64,000 bases of DNA. It comes from Tannerellaceae bacterium. Lineage in GTDB: Bacteria; Bacteroidota; Bacteroidia; Bacteroidales; Tannerellaceae. The DNA lies in NCBI GenBank assembly GCA_031270665.1, contig JAISXD010000006.1, positions 1-64,000 on the forward strand. Reading direction: 5' to 3'. The first letter of the stretch is position 1; every line of letters starts with the position of its first letter. Position numbers and translations under genes: made by a program. Positions 29,184-38,541 of the stretch are shown here, in pieces. The notes under the pieces were generated by a model. That model did no database searches and had not been told where the DNA came from. It was given only the letters and a program-made list of their open reading frames with translations.

Positions 29184-29732
29184 ATGAGTATGAATGATTT
29201 ACGTCTTGACCAGACATGCCGGTCCTTCCAACCGGAATTACCAGTCAGCCAATTAACCAGGTTCAGGTGTTATACACTTGACGAAAACCGCTTGTTTAAA
29301 GCGGACAATAAAGAGTTTGTGCATTTCTTCTTTCTGTTGGAAGGAGAAATACGGATTAGTGGTATCCCAAATACCAACTCTGTGATAACATCCAAAGAAT
29401 TCTTTTTTATACCCAACAACTGGTTTATATGCCGTTCCATGAAAGAATCGAAGTTTATTCTTTTTTCTATTAACAGATTCCATTACCAGGCGAATAAAGA
29501 GATGTATGCAGACATCCAGCCTGTGATTACAGCGCTCAGAGAACAGCATTCGCCATTTACAACCCCTCCCTTGCTTTCCATGTTTATAGAGATACTGGCC
29601 GGCTATCTGACGGGCGGCCTCGACAATGAAGATCTGCAAACGTTCAAACAGAGAGAGTTATTCCTCATATTACAGACGCTTTATCCCAGAGGACATGATA
29701 ATGACGTCACCGTGTGCGACGGGTTATCATAA
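29184..29732 (+). CDS. Truncated AraC-type regulator (N-terminal half only)
   Basis: The 182 aa product matches the N-terminal part of a Bacteroidales AraC-like family. It has a cupin-like beta sandwich (FVHFFFLLEGEIRISG, KEFFFIPNNWFICRS) and then a linker helix (TFKQRELFLILQTLYPR). In complete relatives that helix leads into a further segment and the two-HTH DNA-binding domain. Here the frame departs right after LYPR and stops within 14 residues; no HTH coding is seen before the ABC-F promoter. It is therefore probably a deletion derivative that cannot bind DNA. Whether it is expressed is unknown. Confidence 0.65.
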   Translation: MSMNDLRLDQTCRSFQPELPVSQLTRFRCYTLDENRLFKADNKEFVHFFFLLEGEIRISGIPNTNSVITSKEFFFIPNNWFICRSMKESKFILFSINRFHYQANKEMYADIQPVITALREQHSPFTTPPLLSMFIEILAGYLTGGLDNEDLQTFKQRELFLILQTLYPRGHDNDVTVCDGLS

Positions 29733-29739
29733 TCTTGAC

Positions 29740-29747
29740 TATCTTTG
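29740..29747 (+). promoter_or_regulatory. -7 box of the ABC-F gene
   Basis: TATCTTTG, 21 bp before ATG 29768. It places transcription start downstream of the ORF-track start at 29714 and so supports the shorter protein. Confidence 0.55.
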
Positions 29748-29767
29748 CGGTCTTACGTTATAACGGC

Positions 29768-31585
29768 ATGATAAGTTTTTTACAAATAGAGAAGCTTACA
29801 AAAAGCTTTGGCGATTTAGTACTCTTTAATGAGATCACGTTCGGTATTGCCCAGGGGCAAAAGATCGGATTAATTGCGAAAAACGGTTCGGGAAAGACCA
29901 CCCTGCTGAACATCATAGCAGGGAAAGAAGATTACGATAGTGGCTCGGTCGTTTTCAGAAACGGTTTGCGCTTAGGCTATCTGGAACAATCGCCGGCCTG
30001 TCCCGCCGGGCTTTCCGTTCTGCAGGCCTGCTTGTATTCGCAGAACGAAACCGTGCGGCCAATTGCCGGAAATCAGATGAAAGCCTGGGAGTACGAGCAA
30101 AAAGCCAAGCAAATCCTCTCTCAACTAAAGATAACCGATTTCAACCAGAAGGTAGAAGAACTTTCAGGCGGCCAGTTAAAACGTGTAGCCCTTGCAAACG
30201 TATTAGTTACCGAACCCGAACTAATCATACTGGATGAGCCGACAAACCATTTAGACCTCGAAATGACCGAATGGTTCGAAGGATACCTCAGCCGGCAAAC
30301 AATCAGCATCCTGATGGTAACGCACGACCGGTACTTTTTAGACCGGATATGCAACGAAATCATGGAAATAGACCGCCAACAAATCTTTCATTACAAAGGA
30401 AACTACAGCTACTACCTCGAAAAGCGGCAGGAAAGAATCGACACGCAAAACACGGAAATCGAACGGGCGAACAACCTGCTCCGTAAAGAATTGGAATGGA
30501 TGCGCAGGCAACCGCAAGCTCGCGGTACAAAAGCGAAATACCGTATCGACGCCTTTTACGAATTAGACAAAAAAACCAGGCAGCAAAGAGAGGCAGGCAA
30601 CGTAAACCTCGATGTGAAATCATCGTATATCGGCTCAAAAATATTTGAAGCTGTTCATGTAAGTAAAAGCTTTGGCGAGACGAAGATTGTGGAAGATTTC
30701 AACTATACATTCGCCCGCTACGAGAAAATGGGTATTGCAGGTAATAACGGAACAGGGAAATCTACTTTTATAAAAATGCTGATCGGCGAGGTAAAACCCG
30801 ACAAAGGGCATTTCGATATTGGCGAAACCGTTAAGTTTGGATATTACAGCCAGAACGGGCTCCAATTTGACGAACAGATGAAAGTCATCGACGTTGTACA
30901 GGACATCGCCGAATATGTTGACTTGGGAGACGGGAAAAAGTTAAGCGTTTCCCAGTTTCTGAACTATTTCCTGTTTACCCCCGAAAAGCAACACAACTAC
31001 GTTTTCAAACTAAGCGGAGGCGAAAAGCGCCGCCTCTACCTCTGCACCGTCTTAATGCGCAATCCGAACTTCCTGGTATTAGACGAGCCTACCAATGATT
31101 TAGACATCGTAACCTTGAATGTACTGGAAGAATACTTGTGCAATTTCAAAGGCTGTGTGATTGTTGTATCCCACGACCGTTATTTCATGGACAAGGTGGT
31201 AGACCATTTATTAGTTTTCAGAGGAAATGCCAACCTAAAGGATTTCCCCGGCAATTACACGCAATACCGTGACTGGAAGGAGGCACAGGAACAAGCAGAA
31301 AAAGACGCCGAAACCAACCGGAAGCAACTATCTCCCGCCCCGGATAAACCAACCCGGAAGGAAACAGAAAAAAAGAAACTCACCTTCAAGGAACGAAAAG
31401 AGTTTGAAACATTAGAGGCCGACATCGCCCGTCTGGAAACAGAAAAAGCAGAACTGGAAACCGCCATGAGCAGCGGCACGCTAAACAATGACGACCTGTT
31501 GGCCAAATCAGAACGAATCAGCCGGGTGATAAGCGAAATAGACGAAAAATCAATGCACTGGCTTGAACTAAGCGAATTCATTTGA
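29768..31585 (+). CDS. ABC-F family ATPase (Uup-like)
   Basis: The 605 aa soluble protein has two ABC cassettes without membrane domains. NBD1 has Walker A GLIAKNGSGKTTLL, LSGGQLKRVALA and ILDEPTNHLD. A P-site linker (EWMRRQPQARGTKAK) follows. NBD2 has GIAGNNGTGKSTF, LSGGEKRRLYL and LVLDEPTNDLD, and a C-terminal coiled coil spans about 540-605. This layout matches Uup/EttA-type translation factors that act on the ribosome or branched DNA, not transporters. Antibiotic-protection members exist, but nothing here shows that role. Confidence 0.9.
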   Translation: MISFLQIEKLTKSFGDLVLFNEITFGIAQGQKIGLIAKNGSGKTTLLNIIAGKEDYDSGSVVFRNGLRLGYLEQSPACPAGLSVLQACLYSQNETVRPIAGNQMKAWEYEQKAKQILSQLKITDFNQKVEELSGGQLKRVALANVLVTEPELIILDEPTNHLDLEMTEWFEGYLSRQTISILMVTHDRYFLDRICNEIMEIDRQQIFHYKGNYSYYLEKRQERIDTQNTEIERANNLLRKELEWMRRQPQARGTKAKYRIDAFYELDKKTRQQREAGNVNLDVKSSYIGSKIFEAVHVSKSFGETKIVEDFNYTFARYEKMGIAGNNGTGKSTFIKMLIGEVKPDKGHFDIGETVKFGYYSQNGLQFDEQMKVIDVVQDIAEYVDLGDGKKLSVSQFLNYFLFTPEKQHNYVFKLSGGEKRRLYLCTVLMRNPNFLVLDEPTNDLDIVTLNVLEEYLCNFKGCVIVVSHDRYFMDKVVDHLLVFRGNANLKDFPGNYTQYRDWKEAQEQAEKDAETNRKQLSPAPDKPTRKETEKKKLTFKERKEFETLEADIARLETEKAELETAMSSGTLNNDDLLAKSERISRVISEIDEKSMHWLELSEFI

Positions 31586-31630
31586 GCGCATTGTTCCATA
31601 CGGATGTCACATATGAAAAAGAGATAAGAT

Positions 31631-31645
31631 TGCAACTAAGTTGCA
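31631..31645. promoter_or_regulatory. Inverted repeat operator candidate of the RND efflux operon
   Basis: TGCAAC-TAA-GTTGCA, a perfect 6-bp dyad with 3-nt spacer, is centred 21 bp upstream of the -7 box at 31659, over the expected -33 region. The same core occurs at the same place before the P1B ATPase gene (57251-57275). Confidence 0.65.
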
Positions 31646-31658
31646 TGATTTTTTGTCT

Positions 31659-31666
31659 TATATTTG
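31659..31666 (+). promoter_or_regulatory. -7 box of the RND efflux operon
   Basis: TATATTTG matches TAnnTTTG, 17 bp before ATG 31683. The -33 region is occupied by the dyad at 31631-31645. Confidence 0.65.
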
Positions 31667-31682
31667 TGCCGGAAAAGAGAAT

Positions 31683-32078
31683 ATGAAAAAAAAGCTTTCC
31701 ATATTATTTATAGCAATAGCAAGTTTCATTTTACTGGCGCTTGCGGTTGTATCCCATCATCATCATGAAGGATTGCCGTGTATCGTTACGGAACACAGGG
31801 ATTTACCCGGCGACAGCGAACAGGAGACATGTATCGTTGAATCCGAATATACTGCTCCAAAGACGATTGACGAAATCAAAAACAAGATAGTTTCTTACCG
31901 GAATCACGATTTTAATCATTTATTCCCGGTGTTTTTTTTAGCGGCGGATTTTCTATCATTTGCTACAGAAATCTCCACCTCCGGCAGTAAGTGCGGAGAA
32001 TATAGATTACTACTATACAAATCTTCCGACGCAAACCTGTTCCACGGTTTGCGCGCACCTCCTTTCGTTATTTCCTGA
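31683..32078 (+). CDS. Small exported His-rich protein heading the metal efflux operon
   Basis: From ATG 31683 the product is 131 aa. A signal peptide or anchor (residues 1-23) is followed at once by four histidines (25-28), Cys33, His38 and Cys50, a likely metal-binding patch facing the periplasm. The rest is not recognised and has no enzymatic motifs. Similar short His-rich proteins (DUF6769-like, tentative) precede CzcCBA-type pumps in Bacteroidetes. A role in metal capture or sensing for the pump is inferred from the residues and position. The ORF-track start at 31641 (TTG) lies upstream of the promoter box. Confidence 0.75.
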   Translation: MKKKLSILFIAIASFILLALAVVSHHHHEGLPCIVTEHRDLPGDSEQETCIVESEYTAPKTIDEIKNKIVSYRNHDFNHLFPVFFLAADFLSFATEISTSGSKCGEYRLLLYKSSDANLFHGLRAPPFVIS

Positions 32079-32175
32079 ACGATTCGTTGACTTTAAGTTA
32101 CTAAGTCAAACAATGCTGTACATTATAGCTATGTACAAAGCATAAAGTATTAATGTATCTATAATTAGGAATAAA

Positions 32176-33357
32176 ATGAAAACATATATAACAGGATTAT
32201 TCGTTGCTATCGCAATCGTAGTAACCGGATGTAATTCCGGACAAAACAACAGCCGGCATTCGGAAGATGAACATGAACATACAGAGGGTGACGGTCATGA
32301 TCACGACCATGGAAAAGAAGATGAAAGTACAGACGAAATTGCCTTTTCCCGGGAACAGGCAAAATTGGTAGGGCTGATGACTGAAACCGTTTCTCCCGGA
32401 ACGTTTTACCAGGCTATTAAAACAAGTGGGCGGATACAGGCACCACAGGGTAACGAAGTGGCTGTTGTGGCTACTTCCAACGGGATTGTCTCTTTCACAA
32501 ATCCATCTGTCACGGATGGCGTTGCTGTGAATGCCGGCCAGCCGGTGGTGGTTATTTCGGCTAAAAAGTTGTTGGAAGGCGATCCTGCGGTTAAGGCAAA
32601 AATTGCCTATGAAACGGCCCTTAAAGAATACCAGCGTGCAGAAGGCCTTGTAAAAGACCGGATAATTTCTGCAAAAGATTATGAACAGGCTAAATTACAG
32701 TACGAAACGACAAAAACAACTTACGAGGCGCAGGCATCCAATGTTACGGACTCCGGCGTAAGTGTTGCTTCCCCTATCAGCGGATATATAAAAAACAGAT
32801 GGGTAGCGCAGGGAGAATACGTTTCGGTGGGCCAGCCAATCGTTACTGTTTCACAAAACAGGCGCCTGCAACTAAGGGCGGAAGTTTCGGAAACTAATTT
32901 TAAGGCGCTTAAACATGTCCGTAGCGCCAATTTCAAGCCGGCTTACGATGATGTAGTCTATAAACTTTCCGATTTGAACGGGCGTTTGCTGTCATACGGC
33001 AAATCGTCGGGCGGTCAGGATTACTATATTCCGGTGACGTTTGAATTTGATAATACAGGCGATATTATACCGGGTGCATTTACTGAAGTTTACCTCTTGT
33101 CAGGCCCCCAGGAGAATGTTATTTCTGTTCCTGTAACGTCTGTTACGGAAGAACAGGGATTGAATTTCGTTTATCTGCAATTGGATGAAGAAGGTTATAA
33201 AAAGCAGGAGGTAACGCTTGGACAAAACAACGGTGAAAGAGTGCAGGTACTTTCCGGGCTGAAAGAAGGAGACGATGTGGTTGTTAAAGGTGTTTATCAG
33301 GTAAGGCTGGCTGCCACTTCATCGGTTATGCCGGAAGCGCACTCACATTCGCATTAA
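32176..33357 (+). CDS. RND efflux periplasmic adaptor (CusB/CzcB type)
   Basis: The 393 aa lipoprotein (VVTGC, Cys19) has a His/Asp/Glu-rich segment at residues 28-46 (HDHDHGK). Biotinyl-lipoyl-like halves flank an alpha-hairpin (AKIAYETALKEYQRAEGLVKDRI), and beta-barrel and membrane-proximal domains follow. It ends in HSHSH, so both termini carry metal-binding histidines. This points to a divalent metal pump (Zn/Cd/Co/Ni or Cu) rather than a drug pump; which metal is not shown. It is the second gene of the operon. Confidence 0.9.
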   Translation: MKTYITGLFVAIAIVVTGCNSGQNNSRHSEDEHEHTEGDGHDHDHGKEDESTDEIAFSREQAKLVGLMTETVSPGTFYQAIKTSGRIQAPQGNEVAVVATSNGIVSFTNPSVTDGVAVNAGQPVVVISAKKLLEGDPAVKAKIAYETALKEYQRAEGLVKDRIISAKDYEQAKLQYETTKTTYEAQASNVTDSGVSVASPISGYIKNRWVAQGEYVSVGQPIVTVSQNRRLQLRAEVSETNFKALKHVRSANFKPAYDDVVYKLSDLNGRLLSYGKSSGGQDYYIPVTFEFDNTGDIIPGAFTEVYLLSGPQENVISVPVTSVTEEQGLNFVYLQLDEEGYKKQEVTLGQNNGERVQVLSGLKEGDDVVVKGVYQVRLAATSSVMPEAHSHSH

Positions 33358-33377
33358 CCCTTAACACGAATCAGAGT

Positions 33378-36300
33378 ATGTTGAACAAGATAATAAAATT
33401 CTCGCTTAACAACCGGATGGTTGTTCTGGCGGCATGCGTATTATTGATGCTGGCAGGAACCTATACTGCCGTTTATATGGAAGTGGATGTATTCCCCGAC
33501 CTGAATGCGCCGACGGTTGCAGTGATGACGGAAGCCAGGGGGATGGCGCCCGAAGAAGTGGAACGCCTGGTGAGCTTTCCTGTAGAAACGGCGTTGAACG
33601 GAGCCACCGATGTACGCCGTGTCCGTTCGTCCTCTACAACCGGATTTTCTATTGTATGGGTCGAATTTAACTGGGGGACGGATATCTATCGCGCCCGCCA
33701 GATAGTGTCTGAGAAGTTGGCGGTTGTGAAAGACGCGTTGCCGTCGAATGTGGGTAATCCCACCTTAGGGCCTCAATCATCCATATTGGGCGAGCTGATG
33801 ATCATAGGGCTTACGGCCGATTCTACTTCATTGCAGGATTTGAGGACGCTGGCCGACTGGACAATCCGTCCCCGTTTGTTGTCTACAGGCGGTGTGGCGC
33901 AGGTTACCGTGATAGGAGGTGAAATTAAAGAGTATCAGATTTTGCTTAATCCCGGTAAAATGAAGCACTATGGCGTAGGACTGGATGAAGTGATAACGAC
34001 CGTTTCGGGGATGAACCAGAATGCCGCAGGCGGCGTATTATACGAATACGGGAATGAATATATCATTCGCGGAGCGCTTTCTACCAATAAGATTGCGGCA
34101 TTGGGAAAAGCAGTGGTCAAAACCGTGAACGGCATCCCGGTACTGTTAGAAAATATAGCTGACGTAAAGACAGGAAATAAAGCGCCCAAGCTGGGTATTG
34201 CTTCCAATGACGGCAAACCGGCGGTGTTGATGACCATAACCAAACAGCCGGCAACAAGCACCTTGGATTTGACCGGTAAGCTGGATGCATCGCTTGCCGA
34301 ACTACAGCACACGTTGCCCGCCGACGTAAAGGTGTCTGCCGATATTTTCCGCCAGGCTCGTTTTATCGACAGCTCAATCGGTAATGTGCAGAAGTCTTTG
34401 TATGAAGGCGGGATATTTGTCGTAATCGTATTGATTGTCTTTTTGATGAATGTGCGTACAACGGTCATTTCGCTTGTTACCATTCCTTTGTCGCTGGTGT
34501 TTGCCATACTTTCCCTTAAGGTGATGGGGTTAACGATTAATACGATGAGTTTGGGCGGTATGGCTATTGCGATCGGTTCGCTGGTAGACGACGCCATTGT
34601 GGATGTGGAGAATGTCTTTAAACGACTGCGGGAAAACAGGCTAAAGCCCAAAGAGGAACAGCAGGCGGTGCGCAGCGTTGTATTCGAAGCCTCCAAGGAA
34701 GTCCGTATGCCTATCCTTAACTCTACGTTAATTATCATCGCGAGTTTTATCCCCCTGTTTTTCCTTTCGGGGATGGAAGGGCGCATGCTTGCACCGCTGG
34801 GTATCGCCTTCATTATGGCGCTGGTTGCTTCTACAATCGTTGCTTTGACCCTTACGCCGGTATTGTGCAGCTATTTACTGGGTAAGCCGGGAAAAGAGGA
34901 TAAGCCCGGGGGCGAACCGTTTGTTGTCCGCAAACTCAAGGTTGTGTACGGGAAGGCGTTGAGATGGGCGCTCATCCATAAGAAATGGGTGCTGGGCGCT
35001 TCCGGAGCCGTCCTGCTGGCTGCGATACTGGCCGTTTCTACATTGGGCAGGAGCTTTTTACCCCCGTTCAACGAAGGGTCTTTCACGGTCAACGTAAGTA
35101 CCCTTCCGGGCATATCGCTCGACGAATCGGACAGGATGGGGCGTATGGCCGAAGAGATCCTGCTCTCTGTCCCCGAAATACAGACCGTGGGGCGCAAGAC
35201 GGGGCGGGCAGAATTGGACGAGCATGCCCTGGGGGTTAATGTGTCGGAGATGGAAGCGCCCTTTGTACCGGGCAAACGTTCCAAGGAGGAGGTGCTGGCC
35301 GATATACGTGGGAAAATGAAAGTATTGCCCGGCGTCAATGTAGAGATAGGGCAGCCTATTTCGCACCGTATAGACGCCATGCTGTCTGGCACGCGGGCCA
35401 ATATTGCCATCAAGTTGTTTGGTATGGACCTGAATAAGATGTTTTCGCTGGGCAATCAGGTGAAGGCTTCCATCGAAGGCATCGAAGGCATTGCAGACCT
35501 GAATGTGGAGCAGCAGATAGAACGCCCGCAGGTGAAGATTGAACCGAAAAGGGACGTAATGGCCAGGTACGGCGTCACGCTGCCTCAGTTGGCGGAGGTA
35601 GTGAACGTGATGCTGGCGGGCGAAGTTGTGTCGCAGGTGTATGAAGGAAACAGGGCGTTCGACCTTACCCTGAAGGTGAACGACGAAAGCCGCGAGACGG
35701 CCGCGAGGATCAGGGAGCTGATGGTTGACGCGGGCGGGCGCAAGATACCCCTGGGCAACATTGCGGAGGTTACTTCTGCAACAGGCCCCAACACGATAAA
35801 CCGGGAGAACGTGGCCCGGAAGATCGTTATCTCGGCCAACGTGGCCGGGCGCGACCTGAGGAGCGTGGTGAACGATATCCAACGGGCGGTGGGCGAAAAG
35901 GTAACCCTGCCCGAAGGGTATCACATCGAGTACGGCGGACAGTTTGAAAGCGAACAGGCTGCCTCGCGGATATTGCTCATCGCCTCTGTATTTGCCGTTG
36001 TGGTGATATTCCTGCTGCTGTTTGCGCAGTTCAGGAGCGTAACGCAGTCGGTCGTGATCCTGCTGAACCTTCCGCTGGCCCTGATTGGCGGGGTGTTTAC
36101 CCTGTTTTTCACCAGTGGCGTAATCAGTATCCCGGCCATCATCGGTTTCATATCGCTCTTCGGTATCGCCACCCGCAACGGGATGCTTCTCATCTCCCGT
36201 TACAACGACTTGCTGGCCGAAGGTTACGGCACGATGGAGAGCGTGATGCACGGCTCGCTGGACCGCCTGAACCCTATCCTGATGACGGCCCTCTCGTCCG

Positions 36301-36515
36301 GCCTTGCGCTTATCCCGCTTGCCCTGGGGGGCGATTTGCCGGGGAATGAGATACAAAGCCCGATGGCCGGGGTGATTCTGGGCGGACTGCTGACCTCTAC
36401 GCTCCTGAATGGGTTTATCATCCCCGTGATGTTCCTCATAACCGGGCGGAAAGCTGTTGCCAACCGGACGGCAGGGGAGGATGAGACCGGAATTGTGAAG
36501 CAAACGAATAAATAA
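33378..36515 (+). CDS. Heavy-metal RND efflux pump (CzcA/CusA family)
   Basis: The 1045 aa inner-membrane transporter has the usual 12 TM helices and two large periplasmic loops. TM4 reads GGMAIAIGSLVDDAIVDVENVFKRLRENR, with the acidic residues of the heavy-metal (HME) subfamily proton relay. SSTTGFSIVWVEFNWGTDIYRARQ and MEVDVFPDLNAPTVAVMTEA are also HME signatures. It exports metal ions from periplasm or cytoplasm with the adaptor and TolC-like neighbours. The second half is visibly richer in GC than the first. Confidence 0.95.
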   Translation: MLNKIIKFSLNNRMVVLAACVLLMLAGTYTAVYMEVDVFPDLNAPTVAVMTEARGMAPEEVERLVSFPVETALNGATDVRRVRSSSTTGFSIVWVEFNWGTDIYRARQIVSEKLAVVKDALPSNVGNPTLGPQSSILGELMIIGLTADSTSLQDLRTLADWTIRPRLLSTGGVAQVTVIGGEIKEYQILLNPGKMKHYGVGLDEVITTVSGMNQNAAGGVLYEYGNEYIIRGALSTNKIAALGKAVVKTVNGIPVLLENIADVKTGNKAPKLGIASNDGKPAVLMTITKQPATSTLDLTGKLDASLAELQHTLPADVKVSADIFRQARFIDSSIGNVQKSLYEGGIFVVIVLIVFLMNVRTTVISLVTIPLSLVFAILSLKVMGLTINTMSLGGMAIAIGSLVDDAIVDVENVFKRLRENRLKPKEEQQAVRSVVFEASKEVRMPILNSTLIIIASFIPLFFLSGMEGRMLAPLGIAFIMALVASTIVALTLTPVLCSYLLGKPGKEDKPGGEPFVVRKLKVVYGKALRWALIHKKWVLGASGAVLLAAILAVSTLGRSFLPPFNEGSFTVNVSTLPGISLDESDRMGRMAEEILLSVPEIQTVGRKTGRAELDEHALGVNVSEMEAPFVPGKRSKEEVLADIRGKMKVLPGVNVEIGQPISHRIDAMLSGTRANIAIKLFGMDLNKMFSLGNQVKASIEGIEGIADLNVEQQIERPQVKIEPKRDVMARYGVTLPQLAEVVNVMLAGEVVSQVYEGNRAFDLTLKVNDESRETAARIRELMVDAGGRKIPLGNIAEVTSATGPNTINRENVARKIVISANVAGRDLRSVVNDIQRAVGEKVTLPEGYHIEYGGQFESEQAASRILLIASVFAVVVIFLLLFAQFRSVTQSVVILLNLPLALIGGVFTLFFTSGVISIPAIIGFISLFGIATRNGMLLISRYNDLLAEGYGTMESVMHGSLDRLNPILMTALSSGLALIPLALGGDLPGNEIQSPMAGVILGGLLTSTLLNGFIIPVMFLITGRKAVANRTAGEDETGIVKQTNK

Positions 36516-36523
36516 GATTCAAC

Positions 36524-37702
36524 ATGAAAACGATCATACTAACGGCAGGCGTATTTTGCTCCTCCCTTTTCTTAAATGCACAGACAACGGTAGAATCCGT
36601 ATTGGCTTCGGTTGAAGCAAACAATACCACCCTGCTGTCGCTTCGCCAGGCGGCCGAGGCGCAGAAGGTGGCGAACAGGACGGGTATTTATCCCGACAAC
36701 CCCGAAGTGGGGTTCAACTATTTGTGGGGCCATCCGGCCACGACGGGCGCCCGCACGGACTTCAGCCTTACGCAGTCTGTCGACATCCCCACCCTCACGG
36801 GCATGAAGCGCAGCCTGGCCGCCGGGCAGAACAGCCTGGTGGAATGGCAGTACAGGGCCGCACGGATGGACGTCCTCCTGGAGGCAAAGCGGTATTGCAT
36901 CGAACTGGTGTATTACAACGCACTGAAGGTGGAACTGGACGTGCGCCTGCAGCAGGCCGAAACGATTGCCGCCGGCTATGCGGAACGCATGGACAGGGGC
37001 GACGCAAGCCTCGTGGAGTACAACAAGGCGATGCTGAATCTCTCTACCTGCCGGGGCGAGATGTCCCGTGTGGAGGTGGAGCGCGAGGCGCTGCTTGCGC
37101 AACTGGAAAGGCTGAACGGGGGAAACGCCGTAGCCCTGGCGCTGACCCGGCTGGAGGAAGGCGGGCTGCCGCCGGATTTTGACGCCTGGTATCTCCAGGC
37201 AGAGGAAGGGAACCCCGTACTGGCCGGGGCGAAGCAGGAGGTTGAAACAGGCCGGCAGCAGGTGTCGCTCAGCCGGGCCATGGGGCTGCCTTCCTTCCGG
37301 GCAGGCTATATGAGCGAAAAGGTGGTGGGGCAGCGCTACCAGGGCCTTACGCTCTCCCTGTCTGTCCCCCTGTGGGAAAACAAGAACAGGGTAAAGCAGG
37401 CCCGTACCGCCCTCCAGGCCGCCCGCGCAAGGCAGGCAGACAGCCGCCAGCAGTTGTACGGCCGTCTCCGGACGCTGCACAGGCGGGCCCTCGGCCTGGA
37501 GGCAACGGCCGGTACGTACCGCAAGGCGCTCCGGACCGCCGACAATACCGCCCTGATGAAAAAGGCGCTCGACAAAGGCGAGATTTCCCTCCTCGAATAC
37601 ATGCTGGAGGCCGGTTTGTACTACGACACGGTGAGCCGCGCACTCGAAGCCGAAAAGGACTATCGCCTGGCCGTGGCCGAACTCCTGGCCGTGGAACTGT
37701 AA
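36524..37702 (+). CDS. TolC-like outer-membrane efflux protein (CzcC type)
   Basis: The 392 aa protein has a signal peptide (to about LNAQ, residue 20). Two repeats of the outer membrane efflux protein family contain long alpha-helices (TVESVLASVEANNTTLLSLRQAAEAQKVA, VKQARTALQAARARQADSRQQL). It provides the trans-outer-membrane duct of the metal pump. It starts 9 bp after the pump gene. The region is very GC-rich, which produces many long shadow ORFs, including a 396-codon one on the other strand. Confidence 0.92.
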   Translation: MKTIILTAGVFCSSLFLNAQTTVESVLASVEANNTTLLSLRQAAEAQKVANRTGIYPDNPEVGFNYLWGHPATTGARTDFSLTQSVDIPTLTGMKRSLAAGQNSLVEWQYRAARMDVLLEAKRYCIELVYYNALKVELDVRLQQAETIAAGYAERMDRGDASLVEYNKAMLNLSTCRGEMSRVEVEREALLAQLERLNGGNAVALALTRLEEGGLPPDFDAWYLQAEEGNPVLAGAKQEVETGRQQVSLSRAMGLPSFRAGYMSEKVVGQRYQGLTLSLSVPLWENKNRVKQARTALQAARARQADSRQQLYGRLRTLHRRALGLEATAGTYRKALRTADNTALMKKALDKGEISLLEYMLEAGLYYDTVSRALEAEKDYRLAVAELLAVEL

Positions 37703-37703
37703 G

Positions 37704-37737
37704 GGGGAGGAAGCGGGGGGGGGCTTTTTTCCTCCCC
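37704..37737 (+). terminator. Possible terminator of the metal efflux operon
   Basis: GGGGAGGAA (37704-37712) pairs with TTCCTCCCC (37729-37737). The stem is strong but the following T-run is weak (GTTTGCTT). Confidence 0.5.
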
Positions 37738-37802
37738 GTTTGCTTGCAGCATACGCAGACATATGCGATATTTGTGCCTACTAATTTAAAAACACCAGAA
37801 TT

Positions 37803-38531
37803 ATGGCTGAAGAAAAGAACACTGTATTCGTGGAGCTTTACGATTTGAAGCTTTCAGACAGGGAAGACGACCGCATGGGCCGCGTAGTAACGGACAAATC
37901 GCTGACGGAAGACGACCTGATAAGGCTGGCCGTCAACCGGGGCACGGATATCAATCCCGAAACACTCCGCGCATCCATCAAAATCCTGAAGGAAATCGCC
38001 ATCCGCGAGATTGCCAACGGGGCGTCGGTACAGTTCGGGCTGGGCTATTTCGCCCTCGACGTAAAAGGCGTTTTCGTAGGAGACAATGCCAAGTGGAACC
38101 CCAAGGTTAACAGCCTGCACGCCAAGGTGACCGCCAGCGCCGAACTGCGCACGGCGATACAGAACGTACACGTAGAGGTGCTGGGCATGGCAAGTTCGGG
38201 CACGGTGATTAACAGCGTAACGGATGTGTCGTCCGGCGAAGTGAACACGCGCCTCACGCCCGGTGGCGGCGTAAACCTGGAAGGGACGAAAATCAAGATT
38301 GCAGGACAGGACGGGCGCAACGGACTGATGTTCCTGGATGCCAATAACATCGTATACGATGTGTACCCCAAGAGCATACTGGTGAACGACCCGAAAAAGA
38401 TATCCTTCATCGTGCCGGCCCTGCCCAAAGGCGAGTACCGCCTGAGGCTCACCACGCAGTATTCCACTTCGAGCACGTTGCTCAAGGAGCCGCGTACCGT
38501 AGAGTTCGGCTATCCGCTCACGGTGAAATAG
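37803..38531 (+). CDS. HU-like DNA-binding domain plus DUF4469 protein (copy 1)
   Basis: The 242 aa protein starts with MAEEKNTVFVELYD. Residues 1-125 form an HU/IHF-like fold (LRASIKILKEIAIREIANGASVQFG followed by GYFALDVKG). The C-terminal part (about 130-242) is the DUF4469 Ig-like domain (TRLTPGGGVNLEGTKIKIAG, YRLRLTTQYSTSSTLLKEPRTV). A paralogue lies at 62235-63053 with clear similarity throughout. Such proteins are abundant in Bacteroidales; DNA binding is inferred from the HU fold and the role is unknown. It is followed at once by a 4 x 23-bp direct repeat and a terminator-like hairpin. Confidence 0.85.
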   Translation: MAEEKNTVFVELYDLKLSDREDDRMGRVVTDKSLTEDDLIRLAVNRGTDINPETLRASIKILKEIAIREIANGASVQFGLGYFALDVKGVFVGDNAKWNPKVNSLHAKVTASAELRTAIQNVHVEVLGMASSGTVINSVTDVSSGEVNTRLTPGGGVNLEGTKIKIAGQDGRNGLMFLDANNIVYDVYPKSILVNDPKKISFIVPALPKGEYRLRLTTQYSTSSTLLKEPRTVEFGYPLTVK

Positions 38532-38541
38532 GCCCTGCCCC

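Noticed and set aside
29768-31585. Antibiotic-resistance ABC-F protein
   Set aside because: The linker and the C-terminal coiled coil look like the housekeeping Uup type; resistance-specific features cannot be shown.
35058-36503. 481-aa minus-strand ORF opposite the RND pump
   Set aside because: Antisense shadow of a well-conserved membrane transporter.
36572-37762. 396-aa minus-strand ORF opposite tolC
   Set aside because: High GC lowers stop frequency; the sense frame has clear TolC helices and operon context, the antisense frame is His/Gly/Arg-rich with no domain.
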